A stretch of DNA of 64,000 nucleotides, from assembly GCA_963805605.1 (NCBI GenBank), contig CAWDUX010000003.1:310001-374000 (forward strand), written 5' to 3'. Position 1 is the first letter of the stretch; each line of letters begins with the position of its first letter. The DNA comes from Actinocatenispora sp963805605 (GTDB taxonomy: Bacteria; Actinomycetota; Actinomycetes; Mycobacteriales; Micromonosporaceae). Shown here in pieces: positions 43,777 through 52,103 of the stretch. Made by a program: the position numbers and the translations under genes. Under the pieces are notes generated by a model that did no database searches, was not told the DNA's origin, and saw only the letters and a program-made list of their open reading frames with translations.

Positions 43777-44910
43777 ATGGTGGGACCAGCGACCGAGCGA
43801 CGACCTGGCGCCAGTGCCCCAGCCAGACGTAGCAGCCGCGGGTGGTTGCTGTTCGGGCCGCCGCTGCTTGCGGCAGCGCTCGTAAGCGGGATCGCCACAT
43901 ACATGACGACGGGCCGTGGGGCGCTGGCACTCGGTGCGGCCGATGAGTTCCTGGAGTACTACGCGGGTGTGTTCACCCTGGTCGGGCTGACCGGGACAGT
44001 GGTGTGGGGCCTGATCGCAACGGGTCGGACGTTCCTGGGTGTTCGTCAGCGGATCCTGGCGCAGACCCTGCACCGGGCCATCTCGACCGTTGCCGTCGGG
44101 TTCCTGGTAGTCCACATCGCGTTCAAGCTCATGGAAGGGCACACAACCTGGTTGGGCTTGCTTGTGCCGGCCTGGCGGGGCGAGGACCGCTTCGTGGGGC
44201 TCGGAAACATCGCCGCCGACCTGATGATCATCGTGATGGTCACCGGCGTCGCCCGTGGCCGGTTCGCCGGTACCAGGCATCCGTGGCGCTGGCGTCTGCT
44301 GCACAGCCTCGCCTACCTGTCCTGGCCGGCGGCGATGGTGCACGGTCTGGAATCAGGGCGCAGCGCCGCGGACTGGGTGACGGTGAGCTACGCCGTCTGC
44401 GCAATCGTTGTCGGTGCCGCCCTGTTCGTCCGGGTGTTCATGGCCTGGGCCCGGCAACTGGCCGGCTCCAGGGGTGGTGCCGGCAGGTCGCCTGTACGTG
44501 CTCTGGGCGTGCACGTCGCCACGCGGCCGTCCGGGCCGTCGGTCAGTAGCGACCTCACCCGTACCACTCGGGCGAGCACGTCACCGGCGCGATCGCCCGC
44601 CAGCGGCGAGACGGCCCCGGGTGTATCTGCTCGGAGCATCCCGTCGCAGTCGGTGCCACACCCGCCGCAGCAGTGGGCGCCGGCGCGCCCCGCTGTGGGT
44701 GCGCAGCCAACGGTCGACTTGGCCGCCGCTGCTGACGCGGTGCAACGTCGGCGATCACCATCTCCGGGGCGGCCCCGATCGAAGGACACCGGCCGGCGCT
44801 CGGTGCCCCGAAACCGACCGGCTCCCGCAGACCCACTGCTCGGGCTCGGCATGCCGGCCAGTGAAGTGCCCGATGAGCAGTTCTGGAGCCTGATCCGAGG
44901 GGAATCGTAG
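43777..44910 (+). CDS. membrane cytochrome b-like (ferric-reductase-type) protein
   Basis: A protein of 377 residues starting at ATG 43777 after GGAGGCGCAGGAA. About six membrane helices follow. Two helices carry spaced histidines (QTLHRAISTVAVGFLVVHIAF and RLLHSLAYLSWPAAMVHG), the pattern of bis-heme b proteins of the ferric-reductase fold. After the last helix comes a Pro/Ser/Arg-rich cytoplasmic tail of about 140 residues with no domain, ending DEQFWSLIRGES. The next gene encodes a flavo-iron-sulfur protein, so the pair probably moves electrons between a soluble donor and the membrane. Confidence 0.8.
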   Translation: MVGPATERRPGASAPARRSSRGWLLFGPPLLAAALVSGIATYMTTGRGALALGAADEFLEYYAGVFTLVGLTGTVVWGLIATGRTFLGVRQRILAQTLHRAISTVAVGFLVVHIAFKLMEGHTTWLGLLVPAWRGEDRFVGLGNIAADLMIIVMVTGVARGRFAGTRHPWRWRLLHSLAYLSWPAAMVHGLESGRSAADWVTVSYAVCAIVVGAALFVRVFMAWARQLAGSRGGAGRSPVRALGVHVATRPSGPSVSSDLTRTTRASTSPARSPASGETAPGVSARSIPSQSVPHPPQQWAPARPAVGAQPTVDLAAAADAVQRRRSPSPGRPRSKDTGRRSVPRNRPAPADPLLGLGMPASEVPDEQFWSLIRGES

Positions 44911-44971
44911 CGGTGCGTTGGGCGGAGGGTTCTGTCCTTGGTGGATGGTGGAGCGGTCGAGGAGCACAGCG

Positions 44972-46450
44972 GTGACGTATGCGAATCCCCGGGTGGCCGC
45001 GATCGGCCAGGCTCGTCTCACCTACGGCATGCACGGCTCGGCCAGAATGGATCTGCGTCGTCATCGTGCGCTGCACGGTCGCGCCCCGAACCTCGCTCTC
45101 GATGAGCTGGTCCGGGTCGTCGAGAATGTTCGGCTGCACGGCCGTGGCGGTGCTGCATTCCCTTTTGCGCGCAAGATCGCAGCTGTGGTGGAGGCCACAC
45201 GAGCCAATGACGTCGCTCCGGTGGTGCTGGTCAACGGGACCGAGGGCGAGCCGGCCGCTGCCAAGGACAAACTGCTGCTCAGCCGCGTGCCGCACCTTGT
45301 CCTCGACGGTGCGGCCATCGCCGCCGGCGCGTTGGGGGCGCGGGAGATCGTGGTCGGGGTCGCCGGTGGGACCACGGGAGAGTCAGCGCTCCTGGCTGCG
45401 GTAGCGGAGCGGCAGGCCCGCGGCCCGATCCGGGTAGTGGGACTGCCGGAGCGTTTCATCACAGGTGAGGGTGGAGCGCTCGTACGCGGAGTGAACGGCC
45501 AGGTGCCGATCCCGCCGGGACAGAAGGTGTTGTCCGCGCACAGCGGGGTGGACGGGCTGCCGACCCTGCTGTCCAACGCCGAGACCTACGCCCAGTTGGC
45601 GCTGGCCGTACGGCTGGGGGCCGACAGGTACTGCGAAGTGGGAACCCCCGAAGAGCCAGGTACGGTGCTGCTGAGCGTCAGCGCCTCCGGTATGGCGCCG
45701 ACCGTGGTGGAGACCCCGACGGGGGTGCCATTGCGGCAGGTGCTGGACATGTGCCGGATCTCGGTCGGACAGGGCGTTCTGATGGGCGGCTACCACGGTG
45801 GGTGGCTCACTCCGGACGCGGCCCGCGCCGCGGTGGTGTCCAGGGCCGGCATCACCGAGGCCGGGGCGTCGCTGGGCGCCGGCATCGTGGTGCCGTTGCC
45901 GGCCGGGACCTGTCCGCTGGGTGAGGTGGCCCGGGTCGCGCACTATCTTGCCGGTGAACTGGCCGGGCAGTGCGGCCCATGCCGGTTCGGTCTTCCCGAG
46001 ATAGCCCGGGTGCTGGACACCGTCCTGCGTGGTATCGGTGGTCCGGAAGCGCTGGAGACAGTACGACGTGCCTCCGGCGTGGTGCGTGGCCGGGGGGCCT
46101 GCAGCCATCCCGACGGAACGGTCCGGTTCCTGTTGTCCGCGCTGGCCGTGTTCGACGAGGACGTGGCCGCACATGTCGGGTCCGGCGGTTGTGGTCGACC
46201 GGTGCGCGGGGTGCTGCCACTCCCCGTCGAGGCCAGCGCCGAGCATCGGTTGGCGGTGGATTGGACCAGGTGCGATGCGCACGGGTTGTGCGCAACGCTG
46301 GCGCCGGAGCTGATCAGCATGGACGCCAACGGATACCCGGTGTTCACCGATGCTCCGGTGCCCGACTATCTGCGGCGGGGGGCGCGCCGAGCGGTCCGCG
46401 GCTGCCCGGCCCTGGCGCTGAGGCTGTCCCGACGGCCCGCCGGCCGCTGA
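44972..46450 (+). CDS. NuoF-like NADH-binding flavo-iron-sulfur protein fused to a ferredoxin
   Basis: A 492-residue soluble protein. Order: Gly-rich nucleotide/FMN region (LHGRGGAAFPFARK, LVNGTEGEPAAAKDK), SLBB-type region, an iron-sulfur region with QCGPCRFGLPEI and a later Cys in GACSHPDG, then a C-terminal ferredoxin (DWTRCDAHGLCATLAPE with a distal GCPALAL), the pattern of small actinobacterial [3Fe-4S]/[4Fe-4S] ferredoxins. NuoF normally has three cysteines in the first cluster; only two are seen here. GTG 44972 follows GAGGAG. It lies 61 bp after the cytochrome gene. The true donor and acceptor are unknown. Confidence 0.82.
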   Translation: MTYANPRVAAIGQARLTYGMHGSARMDLRRHRALHGRAPNLALDELVRVVENVRLHGRGGAAFPFARKIAAVVEATRANDVAPVVLVNGTEGEPAAAKDKLLLSRVPHLVLDGAAIAAGALGAREIVVGVAGGTTGESALLAAVAERQARGPIRVVGLPERFITGEGGALVRGVNGQVPIPPGQKVLSAHSGVDGLPTLLSNAETYAQLALAVRLGADRYCEVGTPEEPGTVLLSVSASGMAPTVVETPTGVPLRQVLDMCRISVGQGVLMGGYHGGWLTPDAARAAVVSRAGITEAGASLGAGIVVPLPAGTCPLGEVARVAHYLAGELAGQCGPCRFGLPEIARVLDTVLRGIGGPEALETVRRASGVVRGRGACSHPDGTVRFLLSALAVFDEDVAAHVGSGGCGRPVRGVLPLPVEASAEHRLAVDWTRCDAHGLCATLAPELISMDANGYPVFTDAPVPDYLRRGARRAVRGCPALALRLSRRPAGR

Positions 46451-46555
46451 GTGACCGACTCGTCAGCGCCGGAACGTACCGCTGCGGCGTCGCTGCCCGG
46501 GTCGGTGACGCTCTGGTCGCGACGGCGTCGTGTCGGCATGGTGGCCGGCCGTCGG

Positions 46556-46561
46556 TAGGCT
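46556..46561 (+). promoter_or_regulatory. -10 element, leaderless start of uvrC
   Basis: TAGGCT is followed by 6 nt and GTG 46568. Confidence 0.55.
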
Positions 46562-46567
46562 CGGAGC

Positions 46568-48754
46568 GTGCCGGATCCGTCGAGCTACCGTCCCGCGCCG
46601 GGGACCATTCCGACCGCCCCAGGCGTGTACCGGTTCCGTGACCCGACAGGTCGGGTGATCTACGTCGGGAAGGCGAAGAGCCTACGAAACCGGCTCAATT
46701 CCTACTTCGCGGACCCGCTCGGACTCCACCCGCGTACCTACCAGATGGTGACCACCGCGGCGAAGGTCGACTGGGTGGTGGTCAACACCGAGGTGGAGGC
46801 GCTGCAACTGGAGTACTCCTGGATCAAGGAGTACGACCCGCGGTTCAACGTGCGCTACCGCGACGACAAGAGCTATCCGTACCTGGCCGTGACCGTCGGG
46901 GAGGACTATCCGCGGCTCCAGGTCATGCGCGGGGCCAAGCGTAAAGGGGTGCGTTACTTCGGTCCGTACTCGCACGCCTGGGCGATCCGCGAGACGTTGG
47001 ATCTGCTGTTGCGGGTGTTCCCGGCCCGTACCTGCTCCGCCGGGGTGTTCCGACGCTCCCATCAGATCGGCCGGCCCTGCCTGCTCGGCTACATCGGCAA
47101 GTGCTCGGCGCCGTGCGTGGGTCGGGTGTCGGCCGAGGAGCACCGCGCCATCGTCGACGACTTCTGCGAGTTCATGTCCGGGCAGACCGATCGGATGCAG
47201 CGTCGGCTGGAACGCGAGATGCGTGAGGCCTCCGGCGAGCTGGAGTTCGAGCGGGCGGCTCGCATCCGGGACAACCTGGCGGCGTTGCGGCGCGCGGTGG
47301 AGAAGCAGGCGGTGGTGCTGCCCGACGGCACCGACGCCGATGTGGTCGCCTTCGCCGAGGACGCGTTGGAGGCCGCCGTACAGGTCTTCCACGTACGCGA
47401 CGGCCGGGTCCGCGGGCAGCGTGGCTGGGTGGTGGAGAAGGGCGTCGAGGACGACGCGCAGGACACCACCGAGGCGCTGGTGGAGCAGTTCTGCGCGCAG
47501 GTCTACGCCGGCGCCGAACTGCCCGGCGGAACCGCCGACATCCCCCGGGAGGTGCTTGTACCGGCGCTGCCACCGGACGCCGACGCGCTCACCGACTGGT
47601 TGTCGCAGCTGCGCGGCAGTCGGGTCAGTTTGCGGGTACCGCAGCGCGGCGACAAGCGGGCACTGGCCGAGACGGTGGCCCGCAACGCCGCTCAGGCGCT
47701 CACCCAGCACAAGCTGCGCCGCTCCGGTGATCTGACCGCCCGCAGTCAGGCGTTGCAGGAGATCGCCGACGTGCTGGGGATGCCGACGGTGCCACTGCGG
47801 ATCGAGTGCTACGACATCTCTCACATCCAGGGCACCGATGTGGTGGCGAGCATGGTGGTGTTCGAGGACGGGCTGGCCCGCAAGAGTGAGTACCGCCGCT
47901 TCGCGGTGCGCGGTAACCCGGACGGTACCGGCACCGACGATGTCTCGGCGATGGCCGAGGTGCTGAGCCGACGGTTCTCGCGATACCTGGACGCACGGGT
48001 CGAGTCTGGGGATCCGATCTGCGGTGAGCCCGGTGAGCCCGGTGAGCCCGGTGAGCCCGGTGAGCCCGGTGAGCCCGACGGGACCCGGCCCGGCATCGAT
48101 CCGACCACCGGGCGGCCCCGCAGGTTCGCCTACCCGCCCCAACTGGTGGTGGTCGACGGTGGACAGCCGCAGGCCGACGCCGCTGCCCGGGTACTTGCCG
48201 AACTGGGCATCGACGACGTGGCGGTGTGCGGTCTGGCCAAGCGGCTGGAGGAGGTGTGGCGTCCGAGCACGATGCCCGATGCGGACTACCCGGTGATCCT
48301 GCCGCGTACCAGCGAGGGCCTCTACCTTCTGCAGCGGGTACGTGACGAGGCGCACCGGTTCGCCATCACCTACCACCGACAGCGTCGGTCGAAGCGGATG
48401 ACCAGCTCGGTCCTGGACGATGTACCGGGCCTCGGCGAGGTACGCCGTAAGGCACTGCTGCGGCGGTTCGGTTCGGTGAAGCGGTTGCGTTCGGTCGATG
48501 TCCAGGAGCTCTTGAGCGTGTCGGGCATCGGTCGACGCACCGCGGAGCTGATCTACGGCGCGCTGCATCCATCGGACGGTTCCCCGGTCCCCGAAGGTGA
48601 GGGTTCCGACGAACTGTCGCAATCTGGCCCGGCGGCGGACACCGGCGACGTAGTGTCGGCCAGTGCTCGGCAGGGTGAGGACCCGGCCAGCATCCGGCCG
48701 GACGGATCCGACGTCCAGGGCGAGCGTGACGCTACGCACAAGGGGTACCAGTGA
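46568..48754 (+). CDS. uvrC: excinuclease ABC subunit C
   Basis: The dual nuclease of nucleotide excision repair, 728 residues, longer than the usual 610-650. GIY-YIG domain with PGVYRFRDPTGRVIYVGKAKSLR; Cys-rich segment RPCLLGYIGKCSAPCVGR; UVR motif (ASGELEFERAARIRDNLAAL); RNase H-like nuclease with ECYDISHIQGTDVVASMVVF and VVDGGQPQ; tandem HhH (VPGLGEVRRKALLRRFGS, VSGIGRRTAELIY). A run of six Gly-Glu-Pro triplets (residues 486-503) sits within the nuclease domain. The C-terminal 50 residues are acidic and Ser-rich. It overlaps rapZ by 4 bp. Confidence 0.96.
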   Translation: MPDPSSYRPAPGTIPTAPGVYRFRDPTGRVIYVGKAKSLRNRLNSYFADPLGLHPRTYQMVTTAAKVDWVVVNTEVEALQLEYSWIKEYDPRFNVRYRDDKSYPYLAVTVGEDYPRLQVMRGAKRKGVRYFGPYSHAWAIRETLDLLLRVFPARTCSAGVFRRSHQIGRPCLLGYIGKCSAPCVGRVSAEEHRAIVDDFCEFMSGQTDRMQRRLEREMREASGELEFERAARIRDNLAALRRAVEKQAVVLPDGTDADVVAFAEDALEAAVQVFHVRDGRVRGQRGWVVEKGVEDDAQDTTEALVEQFCAQVYAGAELPGGTADIPREVLVPALPPDADALTDWLSQLRGSRVSLRVPQRGDKRALAETVARNAAQALTQHKLRRSGDLTARSQALQEIADVLGMPTVPLRIECYDISHIQGTDVVASMVVFEDGLARKSEYRRFAVRGNPDGTGTDDVSAMAEVLSRRFSRYLDARVESGDPICGEPGEPGEPGEPGEPGEPDGTRPGIDPTTGRPRRFAYPPQLVVVDGGQPQADAAARVLAELGIDDVAVCGLAKRLEEVWRPSTMPDADYPVILPRTSEGLYLLQRVRDEAHRFAITYHRQRRSKRMTSSVLDDVPGLGEVRRKALLRRFGSVKRLRSVDVQELLSVSGIGRRTAELIYGALHPSDGSPVPEGEGSDELSQSGPAADTGDVVSASARQGEDPASIRPDGSDVQGERDATHKGYQ
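48023..48076 (+). repeat. 9-bp tandem repeat (six copies) inside uvrC
   Basis: Six identical head-to-tail copies of GGTGAGCCC, in frame, encode six GEP triplets. The perfect identity at the DNA level suggests recent expansion by slippage. Confidence 0.95.
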
Positions 48755-49782
48755 ACGACCACAGTCCGGGGCCGGTGGCCTCCCGTCCGGGTACCGACCT
48801 GGCCGGTCCGCAGGTCCGGCGCGCCGGATCGACGGACGCCGTGCCTGCTTCGGCCCGGTCCGCCGGTACCGGTGGACCGCCGGCAGTAGCCACGTCCGGT
48901 GCACAGGACCGGTCGAGACGTTCGGAGATGGAACTGGTCATCGTCACCGGCGTGTCCGGTGGTGGTCGCTCCACCGTGGCGCGCGCCCTGGAGAACGTCG
49001 AGTACTACGTGGTCGACAATCTGCCGCAGACGCTGATGGTGACGATGGCGGACCTGGCGTTCCGCTCCGGTGGCGCCACCCGCCGTACGGCCATGGTGCT
49101 GGATGTCCGCAGCCGGGCATTCTCCACCGATCTCGGCGGCGCGGTACGCGATCTGCGCGACCGGGGTTTCCGCCCGCATGTGGTGTTCGTGGACGCCGAC
49201 GACGCGGTGCTGATCCGTCGGTTCGAGTCGGTACGCCGGTCTCATCCGTTGCAAGGCGGCGGGCGGCTTGCCGACGGCATCGCCGCCGAGCGTGAACTGC
49301 TGGTGCAGGCGCGGGGAGCGGCCGACGTACTCATCGACACCAGCCAGCTCAACGTCAATCAGCTGCGCGCCCGGGTCGAGGAACTGTTCGGTACGACAAA
49401 CACCCGTACTCTGCGCATTACGGTGCTGTCATTCGGATTCAAGTACGGCCTGCCGCCGGATGCCGACTTCGTGCTGGACGCCCGCTTCCTACCCAATCCG
49501 TTCTGGGTGCCGGAGCTGCGCGACCATACTGGGATGCAGCCAGATGTGAGTAGCTACGTGCTGGGACAGCCCGGCGCGCAGGAGTTCGTGTCGGGGTACG
49601 CCACGCTGGTCGGCGCCACAGCCCCCGGTTTCCAGCGTGAAGGCAAGCGCTACCTGACGGTCGCGATCGGCTGCACCGGAGGGAAGCACCGCAGCGTGGC
49701 CATCGCGGAAGCCCTCGCGGGACAGTTGCGTGACACCGGGTTGGCCGCACACGCCCAGCACCGCGACCTGGGGCGCGAATGA
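48751..49782 (+). CDS. rapZ: RNase adapter protein RapZ / nucleotide-binding protein (YvcJ family)
   Basis: A 343-residue P-loop protein. A disordered N-terminal extension of about 60 residues precedes the Walker A GVSGGGRST (Arg at the usual Lys position is common in actinobacterial members), VEYYVVDNLPQTL, VVFVDADDAVLIRRFESVRRSHPL and the C-terminal phosphate-binding domain with GCTGGKHRSVAIAE. In E. coli RapZ controls glucosamine-6-phosphate synthase through small RNAs; in actinobacteria the role is not settled. It is coupled by 4-bp overlaps to uvrC and yvcK. Confidence 0.92.
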   Translation: MNDHSPGPVASRPGTDLAGPQVRRAGSTDAVPASARSAGTGGPPAVATSGAQDRSRRSEMELVIVTGVSGGGRSTVARALENVEYYVVDNLPQTLMVTMADLAFRSGGATRRTAMVLDVRSRAFSTDLGGAVRDLRDRGFRPHVVFVDADDAVLIRRFESVRRSHPLQGGGRLADGIAAERELLVQARGAADVLIDTSQLNVNQLRARVEELFGTTNTRTLRITVLSFGFKYGLPPDADFVLDARFLPNPFWVPELRDHTGMQPDVSSYVLGQPGAQEFVSGYATLVGATAPGFQREGKRYLTVAIGCTGGKHRSVAIAEALAGQLRDTGLAAHAQHRDLGRE

Positions 49783-50810
49783 CGGGCTCCGATGGGTCCA
49801 CGGGACGCCCGGAGATCAGCGGGGGATCGCCGGGTGGCCGGATGGTGGCGTTCGGCGGCGGACACGGGCTGGCGGTGACGCTCCGGGCGCTGCGGCGTCT
49901 CGGTTTCGCGCCCACCGCGGTGGTCACCGTCGCGGACAATGGTGGTTCCAGCGGCCGGCTGCGCCGGTACCGTCCGATCCTGCCGCCCGGCGATCTCCGG
50001 CAGGCGCTGGCGGCGCTGGCCGCCGAGGACGAGACCAGTGCGCTCAACGCCCGGCTGATGCAGCACCGTTTCTCCGGGCGGGACGAGCTGGACGGGCACC
50101 CGGTCGGCAACCTGCTGCTGCTCGGCCTGTTCGAGCTGCTCGGCGATCCGGTAGAGGCGCTGGACCATGCCGCGGAACTGGTACGGGCCACCGGGCGGGT
50201 GTTACCGATGTCACGTGTCCCGCTGTCGATCGAGGCCCGAATCCGGGGCACCGATGCCGATCACCCCACCCGGACCCGCACCGTACGGGGCCAGCACGAG
50301 GTGGCGGTCAGCGGCGGGGAGGTACGAGACGTCTGGCTGGTGCCCGCCTCGCCGCCGGCCTGCGCGGAGGCACTCCAGGCGATCAGCGAGGCGGACTGGC
50401 TGCTCTTCGGCCCCGGGTCCTGGTACACCAGTGTGATTCCGCACCTGCTGGTGCCGGAGCTGCGGGCGGCGATCGCGGCCAGCCCGGCCCAGCGGTTGGT
50501 GACTCTCAATCTGGCCGCCGAACCCGAGACCGTCGGGTTGTCTGCGGCCGACCACCTGGCCGCACTGGCCCGCTATCTTCCGGAACTACGACTGGATGTC
50601 GTCGTGGCGGACGCCATGGCAGCCGGCGAGTTGGGCCCTTTGCGGGCTGCGGCAGAATCGTTGAGTGCCCGCCTTGTCACCGCGTCCGTCGCGGTGACCG
50701 ACGGAACCCCCCGACATGACCCTGCCGCGCTCGCCGTGGCATTGGAACAGATCCTCGGTGCAGCGGAGCCGATCCTCGGCGCGACGCTGGACCGGGCGGA
50801 CGTGAGGTGA
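49779..50810 (+). CDS. yvcK: gluconeogenesis factor YvcK/CuvA (CofD-like)
   Basis: A 343-residue Rossmann-like protein with VAFGGGHGLAVTLRAL at the N-terminus, VADNGGSSGRLRR, PPGDLRQALAAL and FGPGSWYTSVIPHLLVP. Homologues bind UDP-sugars and affect cell-wall synthesis and growth on gluconeogenic carbon. Coupled by overlap to rapZ (ATGA) and whiA (GTGA). The order rapZ-yvcK-whiA is conserved across Gram-positive bacteria. Confidence 0.93.
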   Translation: MTGSDGSTGRPEISGGSPGGRMVAFGGGHGLAVTLRALRRLGFAPTAVVTVADNGGSSGRLRRYRPILPPGDLRQALAALAAEDETSALNARLMQHRFSGRDELDGHPVGNLLLLGLFELLGDPVEALDHAAELVRATGRVLPMSRVPLSIEARIRGTDADHPTRTRTVRGQHEVAVSGGEVRDVWLVPASPPACAEALQAISEADWLLFGPGSWYTSVIPHLLVPELRAAIAASPAQRLVTLNLAAEPETVGLSAADHLAALARYLPELRLDVVVADAMAAGELGPLRAAAESLSARLVTASVAVTDGTPRHDPAALAVALEQILGAAEPILGATLDRADVR

Positions 50811-51805
50811 GCGACCCGATGGCCATGACGGCGGCGGTGAAGGACGAACTGAGTCGCGTCGACGTGCCCAAGCCCTGCTGCCGTAAGGCGGAGATGGCGG
50901 CCATGCTCCGGTTCTCCGGCGGCCTGCACATCATCGGTGGCCGGGTGGTCGTGGAGGCCGAACTCGACACCGGGGCGGTGGCGCGCCGGTTGCGCCGCGA
51001 GATCGCGGAGGTCTACGGCTACCCCTCCGAGATCCACGTGCTGGCCTCGGGTGGGTTACGTAAGGGCAGCCACTACATCGTCCGGGTGGTGCGTGACGGC
51101 GAGTCGCTGGCCCGCCAGACCGGTCTGCTGGACATGCGTGGCCGACCGGTGCGGGGCCTGCCGTCGCACGTGGTCTCCGCCAGCGTGTGCTGCGCCATCG
51201 CCGCCTGGCGCGGGGCGTTCCTGGCGCACGGGTCGCTGACCGAACCTGGTCGTTCCTGCGCGCTCGAGGTGAGCTGTCCAGGGCCGGAAGCCGCGTTGGC
51301 GCTGGTCGGCGCGGCCCGGCGGATGGGGATCCTGGCCAAGGCACGCGAGGTTCGCGGGGTGGACCGGGTGGTGGTCAAGGACGGCGACGCGATCGGCGCG
51401 GTGCTGACCAGGCTCGGTGCCCACGCCAGCGTACTGACCTGGGAGGAACGCCGCGTCCGGCGTGAGGTCCGGGCGACCGCCAACCGGTTGGCCAACTTCG
51501 ACGACGCGAACCTGCGCCGCTCGGCGCGGGCGGCGGTGGCTGCCGCCGCACGGGTCACCAGGGCGCTGGAGATCCTCGGTGCGGACGCGCCGCACCATCT
51601 GGTGACGGCGGGGCAGCTTCGGCTGGAACACCGGCAGGCGTCGCTGGAGGAACTGGGTGCCTTGGCCGACCCGCCGTTGACGAAGGACGCGATCGCCGGG
51701 CGGATCCGCCGGTTGCTCGCCCTGGCGGACAAACGTGCGCATGATCACGCCATCCCGGACACCGAATCGGTGGTCACCGACGAGATGCTCGCCAGCGAGG
51801 TGTGA
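50807..51805 (+). CDS. whiA: sporulation/cell-division transcription regulator WhiA
   Basis: A 332-residue protein. The N-terminal half is a degenerate LAGLIDADG homing-endonuclease fold (ELSRVDVPKPCCRKAEMAAMLRFSG, AAWRGAFLAHGSL); the C-terminal part is a sigma-region-4-like HTH (RANTAN-type region RATANRLANFDDANLRRS, then LEELGALADPPLTKDAIAGRIRRLL). In Streptomyces WhiA works with WhiB to switch on septation genes. GTG 50807 overlaps the yvcK stop; ATG 50819 or 50825 are alternatives. Confidence 0.95.
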   Translation: MSDPMAMTAAVKDELSRVDVPKPCCRKAEMAAMLRFSGGLHIIGGRVVVEAELDTGAVARRLRREIAEVYGYPSEIHVLASGGLRKGSHYIVRVVRDGESLARQTGLLDMRGRPVRGLPSHVVSASVCCAIAAWRGAFLAHGSLTEPGRSCALEVSCPGPEAALALVGAARRMGILAKAREVRGVDRVVVKDGDAIGAVLTRLGAHASVLTWEERRVRREVRATANRLANFDDANLRRSARAAVAAAARVTRALEILGADAPHHLVTAGQLRLEHRQASLEELGALADPPLTKDAIAGRIRRLLALADKRAHDHAIPDTESVVTDEMLASEV

Positions 51806-51915
51806 GCTGCCTGTGCGCTCGACCGACGGTGCCGTTACCGGTCGGTAGTGGCAGATCTGCGGAGCGGCGCGGTGCGCATCGTCAAGGTCCGTGCGTGCCG
51901 GGGATCTCGCTTCGA

Positions 51916-51921
51916 TAAGGT
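51916..51921 (+). promoter_or_regulatory. possible -10 of gap in the 298-bp gap after whiA
   Basis: TAAGGT is the best TAnnnT match in the gap, with no good -35. The rest of 51806-52103 shows no gene. Confidence 0.25.
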
Positions 51922-52103
51922 CGGGGTTGTTGGCGACGGGGCCGACACCTCGGCCTCCTGCCGCCGGTATCGGCGGCGTCGAGTCGCTGCCGTCCCCGGT
52001 GGGCGGCCCGGCGCACCTGCCGACCGGTCCGGCGAGGCGGCTTTTTCCTGATGAATGACGAGCCGGCTCCGGCCGGCGCACTTCTGGCGAGGGGATGGGT
52101 CGC

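Noticed and set aside
48023..48076. Possible CRISPR or other array
   Set aside because: Nine-bp units without spacers, in frame within uvrC; it is a coding tandem repeat.
46682..48904. Open frame of 740 codons on the minus strand opposite uvrC
   Set aside because: It mirrors uvrC in a GC-rich codon frame, its product is His/Arg/Leu-rich without a domain, and uvrC itself has all its motifs. The same applies to long antisense frames opposite pyk, livF, rpsA, uvrA, uvrB, tpiA and zwf.
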